A stretch of DNA of 64,000 nt from Nocardia sp. NBC_00508 (GTDB lineage: Bacteria; Actinomycetota; Actinomycetes; Mycobacteriales; Mycobacteriaceae). This document shows, one piece after another, positions 1 to 8,310 of the stretch. The first letter of the stretch is position 1; each line of letters begins with the position of its first letter. A model generated the notes under the pieces. The model was not told the origin of the DNA and did not search any database. It was given only the letters and a program-made list of their open reading frames with translations. The stretch lies in NCBI RefSeq assembly GCF_036346875.1, contig NZ_CP107852.1:7130001-7194000 (forward strand). The letters are read 5' to 3'. The position numbers and the translations under genes were made by a program.

Positions 1-146
1 GTGTGATGCAGGCATACCAGCAGCCGCAGCCGGTTGGCGTCCGAGAGCAGGTCGAATCGGTGAGCCCAGTGTTCGATACCGGCGACATCCAGGCCAGCTA
101 CGGTGGGCTGGGCGTGTTCGGGGTCGAGCGGGGGGCTTGAGGGCAC
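1..146 (-). CDS. ArsR/SmtB-family metal-responsive repressor, 3' end outside window
   Basis: Only the first 48 codons are in the window; the gene runs off the left edge. Reading from a GTG at 146 the product contains LLSDANRLRLLVCLHH, the helix typical of ArsR/SmtB winged-helix repressors (the usual form is LSDPTRLRLL). It lies head-to-head with a Ni/Co importer operon. From family knowledge, such divergent ArsR proteins (NmtR or KmtR type) sense Ni(II)/Co(II) and control transport. That it regulates cbiMQO is inferred from position; the metal-binding residues lie outside the window. Confidence 0.72.
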   Translation of the reverse strand, partial: MPSSPPLDPEHAQPTVAGLDVAGIEHWAHRFDLLSDANRLRLLVCLHH

Positions 147-262
147 TGTTCTACTCTGCCGTTCTCTCCTTGCCAGGGCTAGTCATCGCCAATGCTCATA
201 TCGGTCCACCTGTACATATATAGCGGGTATCGTATCGGAAGGTGAGCTACACCACATCTGCC
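147..262. promoter_or_regulatory. Divergent promoter/operator region between arsR and cbiM
   Basis: This 116-base gap separates two divergent starts and must hold both promoters. It contains an AT-rich stretch around 210-235 (tacatatatagcgggtatcg) that stands out from the GC-rich surroundings. SmtB/ArsR operators are typically AT-rich imperfect palindromes, so this is the likely operator, but I cannot define its half-sites. A purine-rich AAGGTGAG at 239-246 is the only ribosome-binding candidate for cbiM. No cobalamin or NiCo riboswitch core is visible, and the gap is short for one. Confidence 0.45.
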
Positions 263-1336
263 ATGCATATGAGCGATGGCATCGTCAACGCACCCACCTC
301 CGCGATATTCGCCGCCATCGCCCTTGCGGGCTTGGCGTTCGCGGCATGGCGGGCGCGTGCCGAACTAGATGAGCGCGCCGCTCCGATGGCGGGTCTGGTG
401 GCCGCGTTCATCTTTGCGGTGCAGATGGTGAACTTCCCGATCCTGCCCGGCGTGAGCGGGCATCTCCTGGGTGGGGCGCTCGCCGCCATCCTTGTCGGGC
501 CCTATGTGGGGGCGCTGTGCGTGGCGATCGTGCTGGTTGTCCAGGCACTGCTGTTCGCCGACGGCGGGTTGACCGCGCTGGGCACGAACATCACGAATAT
601 GGCGTTGATCGGAGTTGCGGTCGGATATCTCGTCGCGCGCCGTTTGCTGCCTCTCGCGTCGAGGCGCGGCGGGATCGGTGTCGTCGCCTTCGTCGCGGCA
701 TTGGCCGGAACGGTCCTTGCCGCAATGGGTTTCGTCGTCGAGTACGCCATCGGCGGGGCCGCCGGGCCGACCGTCGGCGCGGTCGCCTGGTACATGCTCA
801 TCACCCATACGCTGATCGGCATCGGGGAAGGGATCATCACGGCGATCACCGTCGTCGCCGTCGTCAACGCGCGCCCCGACCTCGTGTACCTGCTGCGGGC
901 CACCGATCGGTCAGCGGCAGGTGCGACGCCGCGGCGTGCCGCACTGTCGGTGAACGGATTTCTGCTCGCTTTCGCGGCGGTCGCGGTGCTCGTGGCGGGC
1001 CTGCTGTCCTATGTGGCCAGTTCGCAGCCGGACGGCCTCGATGCCACGACCCAGCGCGGCTGCACGGTCGTCGAGGTCGACGGTGCCGAGCAATTGCAGG
1101 GTGAGTGCATCGCCCGGAACACAGACGATCACCGGTTGGCGGGTTCGCCGCTGGCCGACTACACGATCGACGGTAACGACCGGCTGACCGGCGTCGCCGG
1201 CGTGCTCGGGGTCGCAGCCGCTTTCGCCGCACTGTTCGCGGTCGTTCGCATCATCCGGGCCGGCCGATCCGAACACCGGCGGGCCGATCCTGTGCCGGAC
1301 GGCGCGAGCACGTCGCCCGAGCCGGAGTCTCGGTAG
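263..1336 (+). CDS. cbiM: Ni/Co ECF-type transporter substrate-specific subunit, CbiM/NikM with fused NikN-like tail
   Basis: This is a multi-spanning membrane protein. CbiM/NikM proteins bind Ni(II) or Co(II) through the N-terminal Met-His, so the start at 263 (MHMSDGIVNAP) is preferred over an in-frame GTG at 242 that would bury this motif. Family motifs include the GVSGHLLGGALAAIL segment and the ALGTNITNM loop. After about residue 230 there is an extra membrane helix, then PDGLDATT and a periplasmic loop and final helix, resembling the small NikN/CbiN component (PDGLE motif). M and N functions therefore seem fused. It is first in a three-gene operon with overlapping or abutting downstream genes. 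Confidence 0.88.
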   Translation: MHMSDGIVNAPTSAIFAAIALAGLAFAAWRARAELDERAAPMAGLVAAFIFAVQMVNFPILPGVSGHLLGGALAAILVGPYVGALCVAIVLVVQALLFADGGLTALGTNITNMALIGVAVGYLVARRLLPLASRRGGIGVVAFVAALAGTVLAAMGFVVEYAIGGAAGPTVGAVAWYMLITHTLIGIGEGIITAITVVAVVNARPDLVYLLRATDRSAAGATPRRAALSVNGFLLAFAAVAVLVAGLLSYVASSQPDGLDATTQRGCTVVEVDGAEQLQGECIARNTDDHRLAGSPLADYTIDGNDRLTGVAGVLGVAAAFAALFAVVRIIRAGRSEHRRADPVPDGASTSPEPESR

Positions 1337-2098
1337 GTGGCCACTGTCAGTCACCGACTGCATCTACCCGGCGATTCGCCGGTGCATCGGGCTCCGGCCG
1401 AAGTGAAGATAGTCTGCGCCACGCTCACCGTCTTCGCCGTTGTCGCGACGCCGCGAGAGTTGTTCTGGCCGTATGCCGTCTATGCGGGCGGATTGGTCGC
1501 GGCGTGGGGCGTGGCCCAGATTCCGCTGCGGTGGATCACGCCGCGACTACTCATCGAGCTGCCATTCGTGATGCTGGCGATCCTATTGCCGTTCGCGGCC
1601 GGAGAGCCCAGAACGAACCTGCTCGGGCTGTCGCTGTCGACGACGGGCCTGTATGCGGCGTGGGGAATCGTCGCGAAAGGAACTATCGGGGTAGGAGTTT
1701 CGCTGACCGTGGCGGCCACGACAAGCGTTCGGGAACTACCGGGCGGGCTCAGCAGGCTCCACGTGCCGGGCATGATCGTCACGATCGTCGTACTGATGCT
1801 GCGGTATGTGGACGTGATCGCCGACGAGGCCGCGCGCATGCGCCTGGCGCGGATCTCGCGCGGCGACGACCCGCGTACGATACGTCAGATCGGCGCGACA
1901 GCACGCGGTGTCGGCAGTCTGTTCCTGCGCTCCTACGAACGAGGCGAACGGGTCCACTTGGCAATGCTCTCGCGCGGATACACCGGCACTGTCCCCGACT
2001 TCGGCACAGCACCGTCCACTCGCGCGCAATGGTTTGTCGCCTGCGTTCCCGCATTCGCTGCTGTCGGGGTGTGTGTCGGCGCGTGGGTCGCCCGGTGA
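1337..2098 (+). CDS. cbiQ: Ni/Co ECF transporter transmembrane T component (CbiQ)
   Basis: The GTG start directly follows the cbiM stop codon. The 253-residue product has hydrophobic segments over about residues 25-135 and 230-252. Its cytoplasmic region contains the T-component coupling signatures: DEAARMRLARISRG (an AxRxxG-like motif) near residue 160, and a second one in AMLSRGYTG near residue 215. CbiQ/EcfT proteins couple the ATPase dimer to the metal-binding subunit. It overlaps cbiO by four bases (GTGA), which suggests translational coupling. Confidence 0.88.
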   Translation: MATVSHRLHLPGDSPVHRAPAEVKIVCATLTVFAVVATPRELFWPYAVYAGGLVAAWGVAQIPLRWITPRLLIELPFVMLAILLPFAAGEPRTNLLGLSLSTTGLYAAWGIVAKGTIGVGVSLTVAATTSVRELPGGLSRLHVPGMIVTIVVLMLRYVDVIADEAARMRLARISRGDDPRTIRQIGATARGVGSLFLRSYERGERVHLAMLSRGYTGTVPDFGTAPSTRAQWFVACVPAFAAVGVCVGAWVAR

Positions 2099-2814
2099 AC
2101 GAGTCCGCCGCGGCTGCTGTCCGCCTCATCGACCTGACTTTCGCGTACCCGGATGGGACCCCCGCGCTCGACGAGCTGAATCTCGACATCGGCCCGGGCG
2201 AGCGAGTCGCGGTTCTAGGGCCCAACGGCGCGGGCAAATCCACCCTGATGCTGCATCTCAACGGTGTGCTCACCGCCGGTTCCGGCGAGATATTCATCGG
2301 CGGCACGCGCCTGGACCGCACCACTGTTCGCGCCATCCGCCAACGCGTCGGTGTGGTGTTCCAAGACCCTGACGACCAACTGTTCATGCCGACAGTCGAA
2401 CAAGATGTCGCGTTCGGGCCGAGCAACTTCGGGATGCGCGGCGAGCACCTCACCGACAGCGTGCGCTTCGGACTCGCCGCGGTCGGCATGTCGGATCGAG
2501 CCGAACGCTCCCCCGCACGTCTGTCGCTGGGCGAACGCCGCCGCGCCGCGCTCGCCACCGTCCTGGCATGCCGCCCCGAAGTACTCGTCCTCGACGAACC
2601 CGCCGCCAACCTCGACCCCGTTGCCCGCCGCGAACTCGCCGACATCCTGCTGGCCCTGCCCACGACACTTGTCCTGGTCACCCACGACCTGCCCTACGCC
2701 CAACGCATCTGCCACCGCGCAGTGATCCTCGACAGCGGCCGAATCGTCGCAGACGGACCCATCGACGAAATACTCGACGACACCGCGCTGCTCGCCGAAC
2801 ACCGCCTCAGCTGA
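2095..2814 (+). CDS. cbiO: Ni/Co ECF transporter ATP-binding protein (CbiO)
   Basis: The GTG at 2095 overlaps the cbiQ stop. The 239-residue product is a single ABC ATPase domain: Walker A GPNGAGKST near residue 41, Q-loop VVFQDPDDQLFMPTV, signature LSLGERRR (a variant of LSGGQ), Walker B VLVLDEPAANLD and the switch histidine in LVTHD. The FQDPDDQLF sequence is characteristic of ECF-type ATPases. It powers CbiM/CbiQ. The divergent LSLGE signature, with Leu in place of the first Gly, is mildly unusual. Confidence 0.92.
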   Translation: MNESAAAAVRLIDLTFAYPDGTPALDELNLDIGPGERVAVLGPNGAGKSTLMLHLNGVLTAGSGEIFIGGTRLDRTTVRAIRQRVGVVFQDPDDQLFMPTVEQDVAFGPSNFGMRGEHLTDSVRFGLAAVGMSDRAERSPARLSLGERRRAALATVLACRPEVLVLDEPAANLDPVARRELADILLALPTTLVLVTHDLPYAQRICHRAVILDSGRIVADGPIDEILDDTALLAEHRLS

Positions 2815-2819
2815 ACTCT

Positions 2820-3055
2820 GTGATCGCGACGTTGATCGCCCGCGACCTCCACCGGCTGCAGTTCGTCACCGAGACACTGCGTGCCCTCGACGTGCTCGCC
2901 GCTGCGGCGCCGGACTGGCTGGCCGCCGTTGCCGAAGCGGAGTGGTTCGACCGACACAGCGCACGATCTGAAGACACTCGGTTCCCGAGCTGCTTGCCGC
3001 TGTCGGCCGAACCGCGCGGTCGGCGGCATGTCCGACGGTAGAGCTGCAGTCCTAT
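2820..3055 (+). pseudogene. Remnant of an IS1182-type transposase
   Basis: A short coding remnant directly follows cbiO. Its first frame reads IARDLHRLQFVTETLRALDV and then PDWLAAVAEAEWFDR, matching the internal region of IS1182-like DDE transposases as I remember the family (ETLRAALxxLAxxAPxWL, WFDRYGxRxxDYRLP). Near 2985 the frame changes and ELLAAVGRTARSAACP follows, again family-like, so some codons are lost with a frameshift. Both ends of the transposase are missing. There is no start or stop of its own and it is not functional. Confidence 0.6.
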
Positions 3056-3633
3056 CGGTAGCCCCGTTTGAGCAGGTACTTGGCTCCGGCCTCGAAGCCG
3101 GCGGCGCTGGGCAGCTCGAAGCCGAAAGCGTCGGCGAGCCGGTCGGTCGTGTTGAACGCGGCGCAGACTGCCAGCGCGTCCTCGATTTGCTGGGGTGTGA
3201 CACCTGCGGACAGCACTTCCCGCATGTCCTCGACGCCCACGGTTGCCTCCCGGGTCAGCTTGCCGAGCATCCGCAGCGTTGCCCGCAGCCCGTCCTCGAT
3301 GTGGGCCGATTCCAGGTCGGCCAGTACCGCTCGAACCTTCGCGGCGTCCTGATATGCCTGCCCTGCGGTCGCGGTGTGTGCGGCGATGCAGAACGCGCAT
3401 TCGTTGACCTTCGATACGAAGGCCGCCATCAGCTCTCGATCGGCTACCGACCAGGCGGAAGGCCCGCGCATCGCCTCGTGGGTGAACGTCTTCGCCAGGG
3501 CGCCGTAGAAGTCGGGCCGGTAGAAAACCAGCTTGGCGGCGTCTGGTACCGGGTGCCCGGAGAACACTCTTATGAGCGTGAACAACACCTTGGTCCCGGT
3601 GCTGTAACCGCGGTTGAGGATGTCGAGTCGCAT
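3052..3633 (-). CDS. Carboxymuconolactone decarboxylase/AhpD-like family protein
   Basis: The 193-residue product contains the CMD/AhpD helix with ECAFCIAAHTA near residue 76, a CxxC followed by a histidine, and a second CMD-like half (PQQIEDALAVCAAFNTTDRLADAFGFEL). In AhpD-type proteins these cysteines act in peroxide reduction or thiol redox exchange; many paralogues have unknown substrates. The ATG at 3633 overlaps the upstream gene stop (TAATG), so the two genes are probably coupled. The preserved CxxC suggests a redox role, but the exact reaction is not known. Confidence 0.82.
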   Translation of the reverse strand: MRLDILNRGYSTGTKVLFTLIRVFSGHPVPDAAKLVFYRPDFYGALAKTFTHEAMRGPSAWSVADRELMAAFVSKVNECAFCIAAHTATAGQAYQDAAKVRAVLADLESAHIEDGLRATLRMLGKLTREATVGVEDMREVLSAGVTPQQIEDALAVCAAFNTTDRLADAFGFELPSAAGFEAGAKYLLKRGYR

Positions 3634-3959
3634 TATCGGGCCTCCTCGCTACCTGTCGCTTCGGCCAAGGCTGACAGTCCCGCCTCGTACCGCCGGGCGG
3701 ACTGGCCGACCGCGGCGCATACGACCAGCTCGAACAGCTGGTCCTCGCTGAAGCCCGCTGCCTTGGCAGCCGCGAAGTCCGCGTCGGTGACCCGAGTTGG
3801 CCTCGTGGCGACTTTGTCGATCAGCGCGTGCAAGGGCGGGGGGACATCGGCGTTGCGGAAGGCACGGGCGCGCTGGTCCGGAGATGCCCTGCCCTTTCCG
3901 TTCAGGACGCGGTCCACCAGAGCACGGTGCGCTGCTTGCTTCTTGTCCTCGTATGGCAC
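3633..3959 (-). CDS. Small CMD/AhpD-like protein
   Basis: This 108-residue protein is encoded just upstream of the larger AhpD-like gene and overlaps it by one base. GTG at 3959 is chosen because GGAGGAGAGA precedes it at a usable distance. The sequence has the fold-typical segment DADFAAAKAAGFSEDQLFEL, then a single Cys in VVCAAVGQSARRYEAGL. It lacks the CxxC of its neighbour, so it may be a structural partner or a divergent peroxidase-like protein. Its small size fits a single CMD domain. Confidence 0.7.
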   Translation of the reverse strand: MPYEDKKQAAHRALVDRVLNGKGRASPDQRARAFRNADVPPPLHALIDKVATRPTRVTDADFAAAKAAGFSEDQLFELVVCAAVGQSARRYEAGLSALAEATGSEEAR

Positions 3960-4012
3960 AGCGGCCTCGTCTCTCCTCCGGTTCGGCTGGTGGCCCTTAC
4001 GTGCACACTGCG

Positions 4013-5266
4013 TCAGCAGTTGGTGGGGGCGGGCTCTCCGCGAACCCGAGCGTCGAGCCACAGCAGCGCCGCGGGTGCACCCAGTACCGCGGCGGACAGA
4101 TGATCGACATCGGGCAGGGGTACAACCGCGGGCATCCGCTGCGTCTGCACCCGCACCCCTGCCGCGCACCAACGGCGGACGGTGTTCTCGATGGATTCGA
4201 CCGGAATCTGCTTATCGTCCGGCGAATGCCATTCGAAGATCGGTGTTTCCGGTACCCCGGCGTAGAGTTCCAGGCTGTTCTCCTCCACCACCGACCGGGC
4301 TTCGCGGCTGTCGAAGATCGAGGTGTCGGTGACGTACTCGCCGGCGCTGCCGCCGATGCCTGCCGTGAGGATCTCATTGGCGCAGCTGTTGGCCATCTGC
4401 TCACGGACCTCGAGGCCGCGCGGATTGAGATACGAGCTGACCGGCAGCCGGTCCGGGTACTCCCGCTCCAGGCCGATCGCCGCCGCCATGGCCAGCCCGA
4501 AGGACCGATGCGGACCCAAGCCCAGCGCCTCCGCCATCGTCACCATGTTCATCGGGGCGCCGCCGAAGGCCGCACCCGCGAGCTCCAGCTCCGGTGCATA
4601 CGACGGCTGCAGCGCAGCCGCCCATGCGGTGGCCAGGCCGCCGCCGGAGTAGCCGGCCAGCACCGTTGGGCTGTGCTGCACGCCGAGTGCGGACAGCTGT
4701 TTCACCGCCCGGATGCCATCCAATGTGATCTGGCCACCCAAACGTGCCGCTCCGAAGGCGAAGTACGGTCCGAGATGATCCGGCAGCGCGACACTCCAGC
4801 CCTGCGCCAGCACCACGTTCAAAGTCGGCATCGTCACCGTCACATTCCGATCGCCGCTGTACAGCGCGTGCGATACCGCGCACTGGGTGCCGAGCGCATT
4901 GATGAAGTGCTGATACGACAGCAGTGGCCCACCTGGCCGCTGGCCGAAGGGGGTGAGCACCGTGGTCGTCGCCGCGATCGGCGCTCCATGCGAGTTGGTG
5001 GACCGGAATTTGACCAGCGTGACGGTGGCGCCGGGGAAGATCGCCAGCGGCGGCAGCGCCCGCGCACCGAGCACATCCCCTGGTTGGTGTGCCGCCAGAT
5101 CCGCCGGGGCGGCATAGAACGGGTCCGGATCTGGCCGCGGATACAGGGGTTCCGCGGTCGCCGTCGTCGTCAGGAGCAGCCCGAGTACCACACCGCCGAT
5201 CGCACTGAGGGTCCGAGCTGGACGGCTGCGCCTGCTGCCGGGGAAAAGAAGGAACTGCCGGATCAC
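4013..5266 (-). CDS. Secretory lipase (LIP family, PF03583-like)
   Basis: GTG at 5266 is chosen because GGAGG lies eight bases upstream. The 417-residue product starts with a basic segment and a hydrophobic stretch (TLSAIGGVVLGLLLTTTATA), a signal peptide probably cleaved after ATA. The alpha/beta-hydrolase nucleophile is in LAGYSGGGLATAW, a likely acid is in WHSPDDKQIP, and the histidine is in DVDHLSAAVLG near the C terminus. Secreted lipases of this type are common in Nocardia and Mycobacterium and hydrolyse acylglycerols. The gene is divergent from an MFS exporter with a long gap between them. Confidence 0.87.
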   Translation of the reverse strand: MIRQFLLFPGSRRSRPARTLSAIGGVVLGLLLTTTATAEPLYPRPDPDPFYAAPADLAAHQPGDVLGARALPPLAIFPGATVTLVKFRSTNSHGAPIAATTTVLTPFGQRPGGPLLSYQHFINALGTQCAVSHALYSGDRNVTVTMPTLNVVLAQGWSVALPDHLGPYFAFGAARLGGQITLDGIRAVKQLSALGVQHSPTVLAGYSGGGLATAWAAALQPSYAPELELAGAAFGGAPMNMVTMAEALGLGPHRSFGLAMAAAIGLEREYPDRLPVSSYLNPRGLEVREQMANSCANEILTAGIGGSAGEYVTDTSIFDSREARSVVEENSLELYAGVPETPIFEWHSPDDKQIPVESIENTVRRWCAAGVRVQTQRMPAVVPLPDVDHLSAAVLGAPAALLWLDARVRGEPAPTNC

Positions 5267-5662
5267 GACCTTGACCTCCACGGGTAGTTCGCGGCTTCGT
5301 CGACCAGCCAGCCTGCATTCAAATCCGACGGCGTGGGCAAACCTCCAGCGACACGCCGAACGGGGAGCCGAAACACCAGGAACTTGCCAATGTGCACGCG
5401 ATGTCACGCACGGGCACGTGACACTTTCGGTGGGCCAACTGCACCCGGTCAGTGCGCCTTATGGATCGCGCCTGAGCCGACCTGCGTTCCGAAAGGCCAG
5501 TCGAAGGGTGCGGTGAAGCCGCTGTATCGGATGGCAGCCGAGGCGCTTATGCCAGGCCGGAGCGGGCGGGCTGCTGCAGGCCTCAGGACGCGTCCGACGG
5601 TGGCAACTATCGCGTCCTTTTCCCGCCGGACGCTTGGGCTCGGTGCTCCTAGCGTCGGTGCA
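5267..5662. other. Intergenic region between lipase and MFS genes
   Basis: About 400 bases lie between the two divergent starts. No coding potential that looks real and no convincing hairpin or operator was seen. The region must contain both promoters but I could not assign hexamers. Confidence 0.5.
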
Positions 5663-6913
5663 ATGAAGACCGAACTGATTCCGGGCGAACGGGTCACCGC
5701 GCTGCGGACACCCGTCGTTTGGTTCATGGCGCTCGCGGCCGCACTCGGCACCGCCAGTATCTATCCGCTGCAACCGGCCATCGCGGAAGTCGCCGGTTCG
5801 CTACACGCCTCACTCGCGGCGGTCGGTACGGCTTTGGCATGCGGGCCTTTCGGCTATCTAGCGGGGCTGGCGCTCCTGGTACCGCTGGTCGACCGGTTCG
5901 CGCCGCGGATCGTGGTGTCGGCCCAGTTCGCTGCCCTGGCCCTCGCTTTGGCGGCGAGTGCGGTGGTCGGTTCGACTTGGCTGCTCGGCCTTGTCGTCGG
6001 CCTGATCGGGGCAGGATCGTCGGTCGGTGCGCAACTGAGTTCGGTCGCCGGACGCTTCGCGCCACCGCGGCGGCAGGCCACGGTACTGGGAGTCGTGACC
6101 GCGGGCATTTCGGCGGGGATCCTCGCGGGCCGAATTGTCGGAGGGTGGCTGACGGAATTGATCAGCTGGCGCGGAACGCTTTTCGTTTTCGCAGTGGCGT
6201 GCGTGGCCACTGCGGTCACCGCCCGGTTCGTGCTGCCCGCCGCCGCGGGGAGTGCCACCGTGGGTTACCTGGCGACGCTGCGCGGACTTCCAGCACTACA
6301 CGCCCGCTATCGGACGCTCCGGCTGGCGGCCGGTCGCGGCGCCCTGTGGTTCTTCGCCTTCTGCGCGATCTGGGCCGGACTCCCAGTCGCGCTGTCCCAG
6401 CCGCCGTTCTCGTACTCACCCGAACGGATCGGCATGTACGCCATCGCCGGACTCCTCGGTGTCGCCGCAACCCGCATCTCGGGGGCCTGGACCGATCGCG
6501 TCGGCGCGCGGCGAGTGATCGTGATCGGGCTCGTGCTCGCCCTCGCGGCCTCGGCAGCTCTGGGCGCTTTCCTGTCGAATACCGTCGTAACCCTCATCTG
6601 CCTCGGCCTCTTCGACGCCGGACTGTTCGCGGCCCAGGTAGCCAACCAAAGCACGGTCCTTGCCATCGCCCCGGCCGCCCCGGCTCGCTTCAACAGCGCC
6701 TACATGATCGTCTACTTCATCGGCGGCAGCTTGGGCGCCGCCTTCGGTGCCGCTGCCGTCGGCTGGTTCGGCTGGCCTGCCACCGCCGCCCTCGCCGCCG
6801 CGGCCATCGCTACCGCCATCGCAGTCACCCTGACCACTCCCCGCATCGGACCCGCCCTCCGGGCGACGCCTACACACACAGAATCCGAAAACTATGTCCG
6901 GACTCCGCAATAG
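5663..6913 (+). CDS. MFS transporter
   Basis: The 416-residue product has about 12 hydrophobic segments and an MFS layout, with a basic loop after helix 2 (LVDRFAPR) and again at mid-protein (WTDRVGARR), typical of the GxxxDRxGRR-like motif. ATG 5663 begins MKTELIPGERVTALRTP; the reading frame continues upstream but that part has no membrane or family character. It resembles YnfM/arabinose-efflux-like exporters; the substrate is unknown. There is no clear Shine-Dalgarno sequence, so a leaderless or weakly translated message is possible. Confidence 0.8.
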   Translation: MKTELIPGERVTALRTPVVWFMALAAALGTASIYPLQPAIAEVAGSLHASLAAVGTALACGPFGYLAGLALLVPLVDRFAPRIVVSAQFAALALALAASAVVGSTWLLGLVVGLIGAGSSVGAQLSSVAGRFAPPRRQATVLGVVTAGISAGILAGRIVGGWLTELISWRGTLFVFAVACVATAVTARFVLPAAAGSATVGYLATLRGLPALHARYRTLRLAAGRGALWFFAFCAIWAGLPVALSQPPFSYSPERIGMYAIAGLLGVAATRISGAWTDRVGARRVIVIGLVLALAASAALGAFLSNTVVTLICLGLFDAGLFAAQVANQSTVLAIAPAAPARFNSAYMIVYFIGGSLGAAFGAAAVGWFGWPATAALAAAAIATAIAVTLTTPRIGPALRATPTHTESENYVRTPQ

Positions 6914-6938
6914 CCCCCAGGCAAAGCGGCCACGCGTC

Positions 6939-6963
6939 AGTCGAGCCAGTCCGGAGCTCGACT
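6939..6963. terminator. Hairpin between convergent genes
   Basis: AGTCGAG at 6939-6945 pairs perfectly with CTCGACT at 6957-6963 across an 11-base loop. It sits between the convergent MFS and PEBP genes and could end transcription both ways. No T-run follows, which is common for actinobacterial hairpins. Confidence 0.4.
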
Positions 6964-6986
6964 CCGCAGATTTGCAGAGGGTCTGG

Positions 6987-8015
6987 TCAGGCTGCGGCTC
7001 TCCGGCGGACGGTGCGCTCGAGGATCCCGAGGGTGGCCTTGAGGGCGGATTCGGGAACCACCGGGAAGACGAGGCGCCTCTTCCACTCCTCGTCGATCTC
7101 CGACCAGTCGTAGTAGGACGTGACGCGGGTGCCGTCCTCGGCCTGCTCCAGCCGGTAGCCGTAGATGTGGCGGGCATGAGGCCGGCGCCTGCCTTCGACT
7201 GTCCAGGCGATCTCCTCGTCCGGGGTGAACTTGGTGATGACGACCTCGACGTCGTACTTGGCCAGGGGAACGTCCCCGAGGGCTTCCCGGTCCATGTGGA
7301 CGAGGAACCGGTCGCCGGGCTGCTCGACCGGTTCCCCTTCGGCGTCCATGAGCATTCCCGACGCGTCGATGTCCACGTGGCCCTTCGGGTCGGTCAGGAC
7401 CGCGAAGATGGCGTCGGCGGGAGCGGGGATCAGTCGGGAAACCTCGATCCGTTCGGTGTCGTCGACCGCGCGGTCTTCGCTCACGCGGGGCGTTTCCGCC
7501 GTGGCGGTCAGGACCGCACGACCGAGGATGTGCGAGGCCATGGTGAAGCCGAGGAAGGCCGGGGTGGCGTCGGCCGGGACGCCGATGGACGCGATGTCGA
7601 GGGCGTGCACCACGACGAAGTAGCGATGAGTACCGTGCCCGGCGGGCGGGGCGGCGCCGATGAAGCGGGCTGCGCGGGCGTCGTTGGGCAGGTGGAAGGC
7701 ACCCTCGGGCAGGCTCGAGCCGGTGTCGTCGCCGGCGCCCTCGGGCAGCTCGGTCACGGTGGCGGGAATGTCGGCGACCGCCCAGTGCCAGAATCCGGAC
7801 CCGGTGGGGGCATCGGGGTCGTAAACGGTGACGGCGTAGCTCTTGGTGCCTTCCGGGGCTCCGCTCCAGGACAGCTGCGGGGAGACATCCTTCCCGCCGG
7901 GGACGCCGGAGGAGAACTGCCCGAGCGACCAGGCGGCGCCGTCGGCGACGGTGGTGCTGGTGACGGTGAAGGAGGAGGCCTCGGGGAGGCGAGCGAAGGG
8001 ATGGTTGGCGCTCAT
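6987..8015 (-). CDS. PEBP (YbhB/YbcL, Raf kinase inhibitor-like) protein fused to an SRPBCC domain
   Basis: ATG 8015 has AAAGGAA upstream. Residues about 1-160 form a phosphatidylethanolamine-binding-protein domain: the ligand-pocket motifs are DVSPQLSW, VYDPDAPTGSGFWHW and the later GTHRYFVVVHAL. Residues about 175-342 form an SRPBCC (START-like) domain beginning VSRLIPAPADAIFAVLTDP and ending EWKRRLVFPVV. Each half is usually a stand-alone protein, so the fusion is unusual; it could bind one hydrophobic ligand in two pockets or bring two ligands together. The physiological role is unknown. The gene is convergent with the MFS transporter. Confidence 0.82.
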   Translation of the reverse strand: MSANHPFARLPEASSFTVTSTTVADGAAWSLGQFSSGVPGGKDVSPQLSWSGAPEGTKSYAVTVYDPDAPTGSGFWHWAVADIPATVTELPEGAGDDTGSSLPEGAFHLPNDARAARFIGAAPPAGHGTHRYFVVVHALDIASIGVPADATPAFLGFTMASHILGRAVLTATAETPRVSEDRAVDDTERIEVSRLIPAPADAIFAVLTDPKGHVDIDASGMLMDAEGEPVEQPGDRFLVHMDREALGDVPLAKYDVEVVITKFTPDEEIAWTVEGRRRPHARHIYGYRLEQAEDGTRVTSYYDWSEIDEEWKRRLVFPVVPESALKATLGILERTVRRRAAA

Positions 8016-8028
8016 CGCGTCGTTCCTT

Positions 8029-8310
8029 TCAGACCATGCAGGTGGAGTGGCGGGATTGGCAGCCGCGGTGGGCAGCTCGTACGCGGGCCTCCCAGTCGAT
8101 GTCACCGCGCTCGATGGACATGCGCAGCACGACCGGTTCGACGGTCCGGCGGGCCTCCGCGATCTCCTGCCAGCGGCGGTCGGAGAACGCCGGGACGGCG
8201 AAGCCACGGTTGGGCAGCCGGTCGGCGAGGCCCTCGCCGACCACTCGTACGAGCGCCTCGCGCACGACGGCCAGGCTCACGCCCTGTTCCTTGGCGAGGC
8301 ACCCCGGCAT
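8029..8310 (-). pseudogene. GntR/FadR-type regulator, N-terminal fragment (inverted piece)
   Basis: On the minus strand this piece reads LAKEQGVSLAVVREALVRV, the recognition-helix half of a GntR winged helix, then the wing GLADRLPNRGFAVPAFS and the start of an FCD ligand domain (EIAEARRTVEPVVLRMSIE). It stops making sense after WEARVRAAHRG. The first part of the DNA-binding domain is missing. The continuation of the FCD domain is on the opposite strand immediately to the right, so the gene has been broken by an inversion. Confidence 0.7.

Noticed and set aside
147..262. Cobalamin or NiCo riboswitch upstream of cbiM
   Set aside because: The gap is only 116 bases, also holds the divergent arsR start, and no conserved riboswitch core was seen.
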